Assembly: GCF_018614135.1 (NCBI RefSeq)
Contig: NZ_JAGGOW010000032.1
Coordinates: forward strand, 1-64,000
DNA length: 64,000 nt
Reading direction: 5' to 3'
Source: Streptomyces sp. ISL-66
Lineage (GTDB): Bacteria; Actinomycetota; Actinomycetes; Streptomycetales; Streptomycetaceae
Position numbers and translations under genes: made by a program. Below, piece after piece: positions 7,277 through 15,761 of the stretch (positions are counted from its first letter, which is position 1; each line of letters starts with the position of its first letter). The notes beneath the pieces are model-generated. The model saw nothing but the letters and a program-made list of their open reading frames with translations, did no database searches and had not been told where the DNA came from.

Positions 7277-7831
7277 ATGGCGAGGATGAGTGCGGACGAG
7301 CGGCGCGAGAGCGTCATCCGGGCGGCGATGAGCGAGTTCGCCAAGGGCGGGTACTACGGGACGTCCACCGAGGCGATCGCGAAGCGGGTCGGGGTCTCGC
7401 AGCCCTACCTCTTCCGGCTCTTCCCGAACAAGCAGGCCATCTTCCTCGCCGCCGCCGCCCGCTGCATGGAGGACATCCGGCTGGTCTTCGAGGAGGCCGG
7501 CAAGGGCTACGAGGGTCATGAGGCCGTCGAGGTCATGGGCGCCGCGTACATGAAGCTGATCGCCGAGCAGCCGGACAAGCTGCAGATGCAGCTCCAGACG
7601 TACGTGACGGTCGCCGCGGCGGAAGCCGCCGGGGAGCCGGCCTTCGGGGAGATGGTGCGGGCGGCCTGGATGAAGCTGTGGGACACCGTCCACCTGCCCC
7701 TGGGGGCGGACATCAATGAGACGACCACGTTCCTGGCCTACGGGATGCTGATCAACACCCTGTCCGCCATGGGCTTCCCGCCCGGACATCGGGTCTGGGA
7801 CGGCTGCTACCCCGGGGTCCGGCCCCAGTAG
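7277..7831 (+). CDS. TetR/AcrR family transcriptional regulator
   Basis: This 184-residue regulator has the TetR helix-turn-helix near residues 10-56: RESVIRAAMSEFAKGGYYGT, then STEAIAKRVGVSQPYLFRLF and PNKQAIFLAAA. The C-terminal ligand-binding half is divergent as usual. It lies directly before a DHA2-type exporter on the same strand. Matching palindromes sit over its own promoter and in front of the exporter, which suggests autorepression and repression of the exporter until a drug-like ligand binds. No Shine-Dalgarno sequence precedes the ATG, consistent with a leaderless mRNA. Confidence 0.93.
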   Translation: MARMSADERRESVIRAAMSEFAKGGYYGTSTEAIAKRVGVSQPYLFRLFPNKQAIFLAAAARCMEDIRLVFEEAGKGYEGHEAVEVMGAAYMKLIAEQPDKLQMQLQTYVTVAAAEAAGEPAFGEMVRAAWMKLWDTVHLPLGADINETTTFLAYGMLINTLSAMGFPPGHRVWDGCYPGVRPQ

Positions 7832-7842
7832 CCCCTCCCCTC

Positions 7843-7905
7843 GGCTCCATCAGTCCCACCAGTTCCCTCGGTTCCGCCAGTTCCATCAGTTCCATCAGTT
7901 CCATG
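7843..7905. repeat. 9-bp tandem repeat, seven copies
   Basis: Seven contiguous 9-base units based on AGTTCCATC run from 7843 to 7905; units 5 and 6 are identical and unit 7 differs at one base. The array lies between the tetR stop and the exporter operator. Confidence 0.9.
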
Positions 7906-7953
7906 GTCCGCCGTCCGTGCGTACGGCCCGGTGGTGCGGAGTTCTGCCCAGTG

Positions 7954-7977
7954 AAGTTAGTGAGCAATAACTAGTTT
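7954..7977 (+). promoter_or_regulatory. TetR operator in front of the exporter gene
   Basis: The 24-base site AAGTTAGTG-AGCAAT-AACTAGTTT has the same left half, spacer length and partial right half as the operator at 7247-7270. It ends 10 bases before the exporter ATG. A TAACTA hexamer at 7968-7973 may be the -10 element. Confidence 0.7.
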
Positions 7978-7987
7978 TGGGGGATTC

Positions 7988-9430
7988 ATGCAAGACACCA
8001 AGCTCCGGGGGCCCGCGATATGGGCCCTCGTCATCACCGGGGCCGCCGGTTTCATGGCAGCACTGGACAACCTCGTCGTCACCACCGCGCTCCCCTCCAT
8101 CCGCGAGGACCTGGGCGGGAAGCTGGAGGACCTGGAGTGGACGGTGAACGCGTACACGCTCACCTTCGCCGTCCTCCTCATGTTCGGCGCGGCCCTCGGT
8201 GACCGGTTCGGGCGCCGGCGCCTCTTCATCGCCGGCCTCGTCGTCTTCACCGGCGCGTCCGCCGCAGCCGCCCTCTCGCCCGGCATCAACGAGCTCATCG
8301 CCGCCCGGGCCGTCCAGGGCGTCGGCGCGGCGATCATGATGCCGCTCTCGCTCACCCTGCTGACCGTCGCCGTCCCGGCCGCCCGCCGCGGCATGGCCCT
8401 CGGCATCTACGGAGCCCTCAGCGGGCTCGCAGTCGCCAGCGGACCGCTCATCGGCGGCAGCCTGACCGAGCACATCTCCTGGCAGTGGATCTTCTGGCTG
8501 AACGTCCCGATCGGGCTCGCGCTCGTCCCGCTCGCCCGGCTGCGCCTCGCCGAGTCCACCGCACCCAAGGCCAAGCTCGACGTCCCGGGAACGCTCCTGA
8601 TCAGCGGCGGGCTCTTCGGAATCGTCTACGGCCTGGTCAATGCCAACGCGGACGGCTGGACCAGCGCCCCCGTACTCACCGCCCTGCTGGTCGGGGCCGC
8701 AATGGTCGTCGCCTTCGTCTTCCACGGGTTCCGCAGCGCCGACCCCGTGCTGCCCATGCGGCTCTTCCGTGACCGGGGCTTCTTCGGCATCAACATGGCC
8801 AGCCTGCTGATGTTCGTCGGGATGTTCGGCTCGATCTTCCTGCTGAGCCAGTTCCTCCAGGGCGTCCTCGGCTACTCGCCCACCGAAGCCGGGTTGCGCA
8901 TGCTCCCCTGGACCGGCATGCCCATGATCGCCGCGCCGATCTCCGGCATCCTCTCCGACCGCATCGGCAGCCGCCCCGTCGTCGCCGCCGGGCTGGCGCT
9001 CCAGGCCGTCGGCCTCGGCTGGTTCGCCGCCATCGTGAGCACCGACCTGTCCTACGCCGCCCAGCTCCCGCCACTGATCATCAGCGGGCTCGGCATGGGT
9101 CTGTTCTTCGCTCCCGCCTCCAACGCGCTCATGTCCACCGTCGCCCCCGCCGACCAGGGCAAGGCCGCCGGAGCCAACAGCGCGCTGCGCGAGGTCGGCG
9201 GAGCCCTCGGCGTCGCCGTCCTGGCCTCGGTCTTCTCCGCCCGGGGCGGCTACGAGAGCGGCCAGTCCTTCGCCGACGGCACCGTCCCCGCCCTGTGGAT
9301 CGGCGCCGCGGTCGTCGCCGTGGCCGCCGCGATGGCCCTGCTGCTGCCCTCCCGCTCGCGGGAGAAGCAGGGCCAGGCCGTGGCCGGGAGCGGTGCTCCC
9401 GCTGTCGAGAAGGTGCCCGCGGGGCGCTGA
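7988..9430 (+). CDS. DHA2-family MFS multidrug efflux transporter
   Basis: This 480-residue membrane protein is a 14-helix drug:H+ antiporter of the EmrB/QacA group. Motif A appears as GAALGDRFGRRR (near residue 70), ARAVQGVGAAIMMP follows, and the antiporter motif C region reads SGLAVASGPLIGGSLTEHIS then WQWIFWLNVPIG. It should export amphipathic compounds at the plasma membrane. GGGGG lies 5 bases before the ATG. The TetR-type gene is upstream, and the DUF3291 gene follows 72 bases later, so it probably forms a regulated resistance unit. The exported compound cannot be deduced from sequence. Confidence 0.93.
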   Translation: MQDTKLRGPAIWALVITGAAGFMAALDNLVVTTALPSIREDLGGKLEDLEWTVNAYTLTFAVLLMFGAALGDRFGRRRLFIAGLVVFTGASAAAALSPGINELIAARAVQGVGAAIMMPLSLTLLTVAVPAARRGMALGIYGALSGLAVASGPLIGGSLTEHISWQWIFWLNVPIGLALVPLARLRLAESTAPKAKLDVPGTLLISGGLFGIVYGLVNANADGWTSAPVLTALLVGAAMVVAFVFHGFRSADPVLPMRLFRDRGFFGINMASLLMFVGMFGSIFLLSQFLQGVLGYSPTEAGLRMLPWTGMPMIAAPISGILSDRIGSRPVVAAGLALQAVGLGWFAAIVSTDLSYAAQLPPLIISGLGMGLFFAPASNALMSTVAPADQGKAAGANSALREVGGALGVAVLASVFSARGGYESGQSFADGTVPALWIGAAVVAVAAAMALLLPSRSREKQGQAVAGSGAPAVEKVPAGR

Positions 9431-9502
9431 GCAGGGAGAACCGCAGCAGCCGCACCGCGCGAAGGTCCGTACGAATCGAAGCATCGTGAAGGAGAGCCCG
9501 CC

Positions 9503-9913
9503 GTGCCCGACATCCCCTGGTTCACGCCCACCCAGGCCGCCCCCGACGCCGAGGTCTACGTCATGGCCTCCCGGTTCGAGACCGCGACCCTGACCGGAGC
9601 CCTCCGGTTCTTCCTGAAGTCGCCCGGCATCATCCGCCAGACGCGCAAGGCCCCCGGAGCGCACGGGGTCGCCCTGCGGGCCCGGGTCTTCAGCCGGACC
9701 TTCCTGACGCTGTCCGCCTGGGAGGACCGCGACGCGCTGTACCGGTTCGCCCGCAGCGAGCCGCACCGGTCCGGTGCGCGGGCCGCCGCCCGGTACATGA
9801 AGGAGTCCACCTTCACCTTCTGGACCGTGCCGGCGGCCGGGCTGCCCATCGGCTGGGCGGAGGCGGAGCGGCGCCTCGGCGAAGAGCGGCAGAAGGAGGA
9901 ACCGGGCCGCTGA
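9503..9913 (+). CDS. DUF3291-type small protein
   Basis: This 136-residue protein resembles DUF3291/spheroidene-monooxygenase-like proteins, which have a dimeric alpha-beta barrel fold (EVYVMASRFETATLTGALRF, FSRTFLTLSAWEDRDALYRF, ESTFTFWTVPAAGLPIGWAE). The function of most members is unknown; a few oxidise polyketides or act as heme-related enzymes. No catalytic residues can be assigned. The GTG at 9503 has AAGGAG about 9 bases upstream. It follows the exporter on the same strand and probably shares its control. Confidence 0.7.
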   Translation: MPDIPWFTPTQAAPDAEVYVMASRFETATLTGALRFFLKSPGIIRQTRKAPGAHGVALRARVFSRTFLTLSAWEDRDALYRFARSEPHRSGARAAARYMKESTFTFWTVPAAGLPIGWAEAERRLGEERQKEEPGR

Positions 9914-9995
9914 CCGCTCACCGGGAGCGACTGCTGCGGGACCGCGGTCCGTGGCCCCGCAGGGTTGGGGGGACGCGGACCGTACTCTTGTCCAC

Positions 9996-11051
9996 GTGCA
10001 GGAAATCGACGACGCCCCCCTCGCCCCGCTGACCACCTTCCGGCTCGGCGGCCCCGCCGCCCGGCTGGTCACCGCGACCACCGACGCCGAGGTCGTCGCC
10101 GCCGTGCGCGCCGCGGACGGGACCCGCACTCCGCTCCTGGTCATCGGCGGCGGCAGCAACCTGGTCATCGGCGACCGGGGCTTCGACGGCACCGCCCTGC
10201 GCATCGCGACCACCGGGTTCACGCTCGACGGGACGCGCCTGGAGCTGGCCGCCGGCGAGAACTGGAGCGAGGCCGTCGCCCGGACCGTCGAAGCGGGACT
10301 GGCGGGCGTCGAATGCCTGGCCGGGATCCCCGGGTCCGCGGGCGCGACCCCGATCCAGAACGTCGGGGCGTACGGCCAGGAGGTCTGCGACACGATCACC
10401 GAGGTCGTCGCCTACGACCGGACGCGCGGCGAGACCGTCACGCTGTCGGCCGCCGAATGCGCGTTCTCCTACCGCGACAGCCTGTTCAAGCACCAGCCGG
10501 AGCGGTACGTCGTCCTGCGCGTCCGCTTCGACCTGGAGGACGCGGGCGGACTGTCCGCGCCGGTCAAGTACCCCGAGACCGCCCGCGCCCTCGGCGTCGA
10601 GGCCGGCGACCGGGTGCCGGCGGCGCAGGTGCGCGAGACCGTCCTGCGGCTGCGCGCCGGCAAGGGCATGGTCCTGGACCCCGCCGACCACGACACGTGG
10701 TCCGCGGGCTCGTTCTTCCACAACCCGGTCCTCGGCGACGAGGCCTACGCCGCCTTCCTCGCCCGCGCGCAGGACCGGCTCGGCCCCGACGCCGCCCCGC
10801 CCGCGTACCCGGCGGGCGAAGGCCGTACGAAGACCAGCGCGGCCTGGCTGATCGACAAGGCCGGCTTCGCCAAGGGCTACGGCGAGGGCCCCGCCCGCAT
10901 CTCCACCAAGCACACCCTCGCCCTCACCAACCGGGGCGGGGCCACCACCGAAGACCTCCTCGCCCTGGCCCGCGAGGTCGTCGCGGGCGTCCACGCGGCC
11001 TTCGGCGTCACCCTCGTCAACGAGCCGGTGACGGTCGGCGTCAGCATCTGA
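9996..11051 (+). CDS. murB: UDP-N-acetylmuramate dehydrogenase (MurB)
   Basis: This 351-residue FAD enzyme reduces UDP-GlcNAc-enolpyruvate to UDP-MurNAc in peptidoglycan synthesis. Visible motifs are TTFRLGGPA at the start, the FAD loop IGGGSNLVIGD, GIPGSAGATPIQNVGAYGQE, FSYRDSLFK, the proton-donor serine in SAGSFFHNPVL, and NEPVTVG near the end. I chose the GTG at 9996 (MQEIDDAPLAPLTTFRLGG) because the family begins here. There is no Shine-Dalgarno, and TACTCT at 9983-9988 would place transcription start at the GTG, so the mRNA may be leaderless. The small unknown gene follows 17 bases later. Confidence 0.97.
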   Translation: MQEIDDAPLAPLTTFRLGGPAARLVTATTDAEVVAAVRAADGTRTPLLVIGGGSNLVIGDRGFDGTALRIATTGFTLDGTRLELAAGENWSEAVARTVEAGLAGVECLAGIPGSAGATPIQNVGAYGQEVCDTITEVVAYDRTRGETVTLSAAECAFSYRDSLFKHQPERYVVLRVRFDLEDAGGLSAPVKYPETARALGVEAGDRVPAAQVRETVLRLRAGKGMVLDPADHDTWSAGSFFHNPVLGDEAYAAFLARAQDRLGPDAAPPAYPAGEGRTKTSAAWLIDKAGFAKGYGEGPARISTKHTLALTNRGGATTEDLLALAREVVAGVHAAFGVTLVNEPVTVGVSI

Positions 11052-11068
11052 GGAGTCCCGGCCCGCCC

Positions 11069-11485
11069 ATGCTCTGTCCCCTGCACGGGGCCGGTACGGA
11101 CCCCACCCGGCTGGTGGGACGCACGCTCAGAAGAGTCGTCGCGTCCTGGCACATCAGCGACGGCGAACGCTCCGAGGCACCCCTCGACGTCTGGCTCTTC
11201 GACAGCGCCGGCGAATCCACCCGGATCACCACCGGGTCCGACGCCTGCCTCATCGTGGAAACCGCCGCACCGCACGAGCCGTACGACATGGGGGAGTGGG
11301 GCCGCATCGAGGTCGGCGAGGACCTCGGCGACCACCCCTTCCTGCGCCACCTCGGCGAGACCGTCGAATCCGTGGCCGAATACGCGCTGCCCGCGCAGGG
11401 CCGTACCCATCTGGAGATCGGCTTCCCGGACGGCGCGCGGGTGCGGGCCGACTGCTACGAGGGCGATCTGCGCCTCACGAAGTGA
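11069..11485 (+). CDS. Hypothetical protein downstream of murB
   Basis: I do not recognise this 138-residue protein. It is soluble and acidic, with short repeating strand-like pieces (VGRTLRRVVASWHISDGE, PLDVWLFDSAGESTRI, THLEIGFPDGARVRADCYEG) that suggest a small all-beta or alpha-beta fold. It has neither signal peptide nor membrane segment. AGGAG at 11051-11055 overlaps the murB stop and lies 13 bases before the ATG, a little far, so translation may be coupled to murB. Its stop overlaps the convergent adenosine deaminase gene by 11 bases. Codon use is like the neighbours, so it is likely a real native gene. Confidence 0.7.
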   Translation: MLCPLHGAGTDPTRLVGRTLRRVVASWHISDGERSEAPLDVWLFDSAGESTRITTGSDACLIVETAAPHEPYDMGEWGRIEVGEDLGDHPFLRHLGETVESVAEYALPAQGRTHLEIGFPDGARVRADCYEGDLRLTK

Positions 11486-12494
11486 GCCAGTGATCGATCC
11501 CGGCCAGCAGCTTCTCCTGTACGTCGGCGGGCGCGGCGCTGCCGCGCACCGACTGGCGCGCCAGCTCGGCGAGCTCCTCGTCCGTGAAGGCGTGGTGCTC
11601 ACGGGCGATCTCGTACTGGGCCGCGAGCCGGGAGCCGAACAGCAGCGGGTCGTCCGCGCCGAGGGCCATCGGGACCCCGGCCTCGAAGAGGGTGCGCAGC
11701 GGGACGTCCTCGGGGCGTTCGTAGACCCCGAGGGCGACGTTGGACGCCGGGCAGACCTCGCAGGTGATCTGCCGGTCGGCGAGCCGCTTGAGCAGGTGCG
11801 GATCCTCGGCGGCCCGTACGCCGTGCCCGATGCGGGAGGCGTGCAGGTCGTCGAGGCAGTCGCGGATGGAGGACGGGCCGGCGAGCTCGCCGCCGTGCGG
11901 GGCGGCGAGGAGGCCGCCCTCGCGGGCGATGGCGAAGGCCCGGTCGAAGTCGCGGGCCATGCCGCGGCGCTCGTCGTTGGAGAGGCCGAAGCCGACGATG
12001 CCGCGCTCCGCGTACCGGACGGCGAGCCGGGCGAGGGTGCGTGCGTCGAGGGGGTGCTTCATGCGGTTCGCGGCGATGACGACGCGCATGCCGAGGCCCG
12101 TCTCGCGGGAGGCGGCGTCGACGGCGTCGAGGATGATCTCGACGGCCGGGATCATCCCGCCGAGGAGGGGGGCGTACGAGGTGGGATCCACCTGGATCTC
12201 CAGCCAGCCGCTGCCGTCCCGCACGTCTTCCTCGGCGGCCTCGCGGACCAGCCGGCGGATGTCGTCGGGCTCGCGGAGGCAGGCGCGGGCGGCGTCGTAG
12301 AGCCGCTGGAAGCGGAACCAGCCGCGCTCGTCGGTGGCGCGGAGCTTGGGCGGCTCACCGGCGGTGAGGGCGTCGGGAAGGCGCACGCCGTACTTGTCGG
12401 CGAGCTCCAGGAGGGTCGATGGGCGCATCGAACCGGTGAAGTGCAGGTGGAGATGGGCTTTCGGCAGAAGCGAAAGATCGCGTACGTGCTCCAT
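11475..12494 (-). CDS. add: Adenosine deaminase
   Basis: This 339-residue enzyme hydrolyses adenosine and deoxyadenosine to inosine derivatives in purine salvage. All zinc and catalytic motifs are present in order: AHLHLHFTGS (HxH), PHGGELAG (His and catalytic Glu), SRIGHGVRA, CPASNVALG and LGADDPLLFG (zinc Asp). The length is typical. The ATG at 12494 is preceded by an in-frame GTG at 12497 that could equally be used. It is convergent with the murB unit and overlaps its last gene by 11 bases at the 3' end. The aminotransferase gene lies upstream on the same strand behind a strong terminator. Confidence 0.95.
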   Translation of the reverse strand: MEHVRDLSLLPKAHLHLHFTGSMRPSTLLELADKYGVRLPDALTAGEPPKLRATDERGWFRFQRLYDAARACLREPDDIRRLVREAAEEDVRDGSGWLEIQVDPTSYAPLLGGMIPAVEIILDAVDAASRETGLGMRVVIAANRMKHPLDARTLARLAVRYAERGIVGFGLSNDERRGMARDFDRAFAIAREGGLLAAPHGGELAGPSSIRDCLDDLHASRIGHGVRAAEDPHLLKRLADRQITCEVCPASNVALGVYERPEDVPLRTLFEAGVPMALGADDPLLFGSRLAAQYEIAREHHAFTDEELAELARQSVRGSAAPADVQEKLLAGIDHWLTS

Positions 12495-12605
12495 CACCCG
12501 ATCTTGCCGTACCGCTGTGCTCGGCGGGAGGGGAATTTACCGATCGGGGGCTTGCGCGAACGCGTGAGCGGGCCGGGCGCGGCGGGCCCCCGTCCCGCAA
12601 ACGCC

Positions 12606-12640
12606 CGAGCGGCGGCTCCCCGAAGGGGGACCGCCGCTCG
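12606..12640 (-). terminator. terminator hairpin after the aminotransferase gene
   Basis: CGAGCGGCGG (12606-12615) and CCGCCGCTCG (12631-12640) pair perfectly, and the inner TCCCC/GGGGA extends the stem. It lies 19 bases beyond the minus-strand stop codon. There is no T tract, as is common in streptomycetes. Confidence 0.75.
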
Positions 12641-12658
12641 GACCGGACCGCGGGCCGC

Positions 12659-13885
12659 TCAGGCCTTGGCCTCCGCCAGGAGCTTCTGGATGCGGGAGAC
12701 GCCCTCGACCAGGTCCTCGTCGCCCAGGGCGTAGGAGAGGCGCAGGTATCCGGGGGTGCCGAAGGCCTCGCCGGGGACGACCGCGACCTCGGCCTCGTCC
12801 AGGATCAGGGCCGCGAGCTCGACGGAGGTCTGCGGGCGCTTGCCGCGGATCTCCTTGCCGAGCACGTCCTTGACCGCGGGGTAGACGTAGAACGCGCCCT
12901 CGGGGGTCGGGCAGAAGACGCCGTCGATCTCGTTCAGCATCCGCACGATGGTCTGGCGGCGGCGGTCGAAGGCCGTGCGCATCTCGTGGACGGCGTCCAG
13001 GTTGCCGGAGACGGCGGCCAGCGCCGCGACCTGGGCCACGTTGGAGACGTTGGAGGTGGCGTGCGACTGGAGGTTGGTCGCCGCCTTGACCACGTCCTTC
13101 GGGCCGACGATCCAGCCCACGCGCCAGCCGGTCATCGCGTACGTCTTGGCGACGCCGTTGACGATGATGCACTTGTCGGCGAGCTCGGGGACGATCGCCG
13201 GGAGCGAGACGAACTTCGCGTCGCCGTAGACCAGGTGCTCGTAGATCTCGTCGGTCAGGACCCACAGGCCGTGCTCGACGGCCCAGCGGCCGATCGCCTC
13301 GGCGTCGGCCTCGGAGTAGACGGCGCCCGTCGGGTTGGACGGGGAGACGAAGAGGACGACCTTCGTGCGCTCGGTGCGGGCCGCTTCGAGCTGCTCGACG
13401 GAGACCCGGTAACCGGTGGTCTCGTCGGCGACGACCTCGACCGGGACACCGCCGGCGAGACGGATCGACTCGGGGTACGTGGTCCAGTAGGGGGCGGGGA
13501 CGATGACCTCGTCACCCGGGTCCAGGATGGCCGCGAACGCCTCGTAGATCGCCTGCTTGCCGCCGTTGGTCACCAGGACCTGCGAAGCGTCGACCTCGTA
13601 GCCGGAGTCGCGCAGCGTCTTCGCGGCGATGGCGGCCTTCAGCTCGGGCAGGCCGCCGGCCGGCGTGTAGCGGTGGTACTTCGGGTTGCGGCATGCCTCG
13701 ACGGCGGCGTCGACGATGTAATCCGGGGTCGGGAAGTCGGGCTCGCCCGCTCCGAAACCGATCACCGGACGGCCGGCGGCCTTGAGGGCCTTGGCCTTGG
13801 CGTCGACGGCGAGGGTCGCGGACTCGGAGATGGCGCCGATACGGGCGGAGACGCGGCGCTCGGCGGAAGGCGTTTCAGAGGTCAT
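12659..13885 (-). CDS. aspC: Class I pyridoxal-phosphate aminotransferase, aspartate type
   Basis: This 408-residue fold-type I aminotransferase probably interconverts aspartate and oxaloacetate with glutamate/2-oxoglutarate. Motifs: [16 protein letters not shown] (substrate loop), [20 protein letters not shown], the YW stacking pair in [32 protein letters not shown], and the PLP lysine in [16 protein letters not shown]. The usual serine before that lysine is alanine. The C-terminus [15 protein letters not shown] carries the substrate-binding arginine. Substrate preference (aspartate, or a broader range) cannot be settled by eye. The gene stands alone, divergent from the tRNA-Trp-secE unit. 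Confidence 0.92.
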   Translation of the reverse strand: MTSETPSAERRVSARIGAISESATLAVDAKAKALKAAGRPVIGFGAGEPDFPTPDYIVDAAVEACRNPKYHRYTPAGGLPELKAAIAAKTLRDSGYEVDASQVLVTNGGKQAIYEAFAAILDPGDEVIVPAPYWTTYPESIRLAGGVPVEVVADETTGYRVSVEQLEAARTERTKVVLFVSPSNPTGAVYSEADAEAIGRWAVEHGLWVLTDEIYEHLVYGDAKFVSLPAIVPELADKCIIVNGVAKTYAMTGWRVGWIVGPKDVVKAATNLQSHATSNVSNVAQVAALAAVSGNLDAVHEMRTAFDRRRQTIVRMLNEIDGVFCPTPEGAFYVYPAVKDVLGKEIRGKRPQTSVELAALILDEAEVAVVPGEAFGTPGYLRLSYALGDEDLVEGVSRIQKLLAEAKA

Positions 13886-13974
13886 GCGGCCAATCGTCCC
13901 AGACGGCCGAGAACTGCCGCACGCCGTTTCAGTTACCGGACGCGGAGGGCTCCGTGAGGCTCGGAACGGTGCTG

Positions 13975-14004
13975 TTCGACGTCAGGGCCCGGACCACGTA
14001 CACT
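13975..14004 (+). promoter_or_regulatory. possible promoter upstream of tRNA-Trp
   Basis: TTCGAC (13975-13980) and TACACT (13999-14004) are 18 bases apart. A second -10-like hexamer, TAGGTT at 14071-14076, lies just 11 bases before the tRNA. Which one is used is unclear. Confidence 0.3.
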
Positions 14005-14087
14005 CAACCGTCGTTGGCCCTCGCCGACCGCTGCAGAGCGTGAGCACTCCGTGCACTCGTCTGGATGCGGTAGGTTGGGGAACGCAA

Positions 14088-14160
14088 AGGGTCGTAGCTC
14101 AATTGGTAGAGCACTGGTCTCCAAAACCAGCGGTTGGGGGTTCGAGTCCCTCCGGCCCTG
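14088..14160 (+). tRNA. tRNA-Trp (CCA)
   Basis: A 73-base cloverleaf. Acceptor stem AGGGTCG (14088-14094) pairs with CGGCCCT (14153-14159), discriminator G at 14160. The anticodon loop CTCCAAA between CTGGT and ACCAG gives CCA. The T arm has GGTTCGAGTCC. The 3' CCA is not encoded. secE follows 104 bases later. Confidence 0.97.
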
Positions 14161-14264
14161 CTCCACACTCCTTCCGGATGTGTGCGCAGGTACGTACTTC
14201 GATGCAACGCCGTGCGGCGCAACCGGGCGCGGCAACGGCCACGACCCGGATTCAGGTGAGAGAC

Positions 14265-14546
14265 GTGACGGACGCCCTGGGCTCCATCGACATGCCTGAC
14301 GCCGAAGATGACACTCGCGAGAAGAAGGCCCGCAAGGGCGGCAAGCGCGGCAAGAAGGGCCCCCTGGGCCGGCTCGCGCTGTTCTACCGCCAGATCGTCG
14401 CGGAGCTCCGCAAGGTTGTTTGGCCCACTCGCAACCAGCTGACGACGTACACCTCCGTAGTGATCGTCTTCGTCGTCATCATGATCGGTCTGGTGACCGT
14501 GATTGACTATGGGTTCCAGGAAGCCATCAAGTTCGTCTTCGGCTGA
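14265..14546 (+). CDS. secE: Preprotein translocase subunit SecE
   Basis: This 93-residue protein is the small essential SecYEG subunit that clamps SecY in the membrane. A basic, Lys/Gly-rich stretch (KKARKGGKRGKKGPLGRL) precedes the conserved amphipathic helix FYRQIVAELRKVVWPTRNQL and a single membrane segment (SVVIVFVVIMIGLVTVIDYG). The GTG at 14265 is preceded by AGGTGAG at 5 bases. The order tRNA-Trp, secE, nusG, rplK, rplA is the usual actinobacterial arrangement. Its partner SecY is encoded at 59131. Confidence 0.97.
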   Translation: MTDALGSIDMPDAEDDTREKKARKGGKRGKKGPLGRLALFYRQIVAELRKVVWPTRNQLTTYTSVVIVFVVIMIGLVTVIDYGFQEAIKFVFG

Positions 14547-14630
14547 TCCCCGCGGAGGGCGGCGCCTTGATGGGTGCCGCCCGTTTTCGCATGTTCGACC
14601 ACCTTTTGTATCCAGGAAGAAGCAGCCACC

Positions 14631-15590
14631 GTGTCTGACCCGAACCTGAACGCGAGCCCCGACTCCGTCGAGTCCGTCGAGGACGCGCTCGACATCGTCG
14701 AGGCGGCGGACGCTGTGGACCCCGACGAGGCCGAGCTCGCCGACGCCGAGGCGGGTGTCGCCGCCGAAGAGGCCGCGCTGCACGTCGAGTCCGCCGCGGG
14801 CGAGGATGCAGACGACGCCGAGGTCGCTGACGACGCCGAGGCCGAAGAGGCCGCTGGCGACGCCGCGCCCGAAGAGGCCGCTGAGGACGAGGCCGAAGAG
14901 GCCTCCGACGAGGACGACGCGGTCGAGGCCGAGGCCGATGTGGAGGCCGAGGAGGCCGCCGAGGCCGAGCCCGTCGACCCCGTCCAGGCCCTGCGCGACG
15001 AGCTGCGCCTCCTGCCCGGCGAGTGGTACGTCATCCACACGTACGCCGGCTACGAGAAGCGCGTGAAGGCGAACCTCGAGCAGCGCGCCGTCTCGCTCAA
15101 CGTCGAGGACTTCATCTACCAGGCCGAGGTGCCCGAGGAAGAGATCGTCCAGATCAAGAACGGCGAGCGCAAGAACGTCCGGCAGAACAAGCTGCCCGGT
15201 TACGTTCTCGTCCGCATGGATCTGACGAACGAGTCCTGGGGCGTCGTCCGCAACACGCCTGGCGTCACCGGCTTCGTGGGCAACGCGTACGACCCGTACC
15301 CGCTGACCCTGGACGAGATCGTCAAGATGCTCGCTCCCGAGGCGCAGGAGAAGGCCGCCAAGCTCGCGGCGGAAGAGGCCGGCCTGCCCGCGCCCTCCGT
15401 CCGGCGCACCATCGAGGTCCTGGACTTCGAGGTCGGCGACTCGGTCACCGTCACCGACGGCCCGTTCGCGACGCTGCAGGCGACCATCAACGAGATCAAC
15501 CCGGACTCGAAGAAGGTCAAGGGTCTCGTCGAGATCTTCGGCCGCGAGACCCCGGTCGAGCTCAGCTTCGACCAGATCCAGAAGAACTGA
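14631..15590 (+). CDS. nusG: Transcription termination/antitermination factor NusG
   Basis: This 319-residue NusG binds RNA polymerase and couples transcription to translation or Rho. Residues 1-125 form a strongly acidic extension dominated by Glu, Asp and Ala, absent from the about 180-residue enterobacterial protein. The NGN domain starts at [20 protein letters not shown] and includes [10 protein letters not shown] and [10 protein letters not shown]. The KOW domain follows at [26 protein letters not shown] lies about 14 bases before the GTG at 14631, an extended spacing, so the exact start is less sure than the gene. It follows secE by 84 bases. Confidence 0.96.
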   Translation: MSDPNLNASPDSVESVEDALDIVEAADAVDPDEAELADAEAGVAAEEAALHVESAAGEDADDAEVADDAEAEEAAGDAAPEEAAEDEAEEASDEDDAVEAEADVEAEEAAEAEPVDPVQALRDELRLLPGEWYVIHTYAGYEKRVKANLEQRAVSLNVEDFIYQAEVPEEEIVQIKNGERKNVRQNKLPGYVLVRMDLTNESWGVVRNTPGVTGFVGNAYDPYPLTLDEIVKMLAPEAQEKAAKLAAEEAGLPAPSVRRTIEVLDFEVGDSVTVTDGPFATLQATINEINPDSKKVKGLVEIFGRETPVELSFDQIQKN

Positions 15591-15619
15591 TCCACGGTCT
15601 TCTGACTCACGCTTCCGGA

Positions 15620-15664
15620 CAGGTCGGATTGCCCGCTCGCGGGTGGTCTGACCTGCTCGGTTTT
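15620..15664 (+). terminator. terminator after nusG
   Basis: CAGGTC (15620-15625) pairs with GACCTG (15650-15655), and the interior GATTGCCC/GGGTGGTC continues the stem with wobble pairs. The hairpin is followed by CTCGGTTTT. Confidence 0.75.
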
Positions 15665-15691
15665 CAGCCCCGTGCCGATACCCGTTATCGT
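15663..15691 (+). promoter_or_regulatory. candidate rplKA promoter
   Basis: TTCAGC (15663-15668) and TATCGT (15686-15691) are 17 bases apart, right after the nusG terminator and about 70 bases before rplK. Confidence 0.4.
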
Positions 15692-15761
15692 GGTGCGGTA
15701 TGCCTCCATCCGGATGACCGGATTGGCGGCGAAAAACTCTCACTAGGACCCGGAGAGAGCA

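Noticed and set aside
7843..7905. CRISPR-like array
   Set aside because: Units are 9 bases with no spacers and no cas genes; it is a plain tandem repeat.
7895..10399. 834-codon minus-strand frame over the exporter and murB start
   Set aside because: Low-complexity Gly/Glu/Asp-rich translation mirroring the membrane helices of the plus-strand gene.
9965..11068. Plus-strand frame joining the gene at 11069 upstream through murB
   Set aside because: Within murB this frame is an Arg/Pro-rich shadow; only the part from 11069 has a start context and normal composition.
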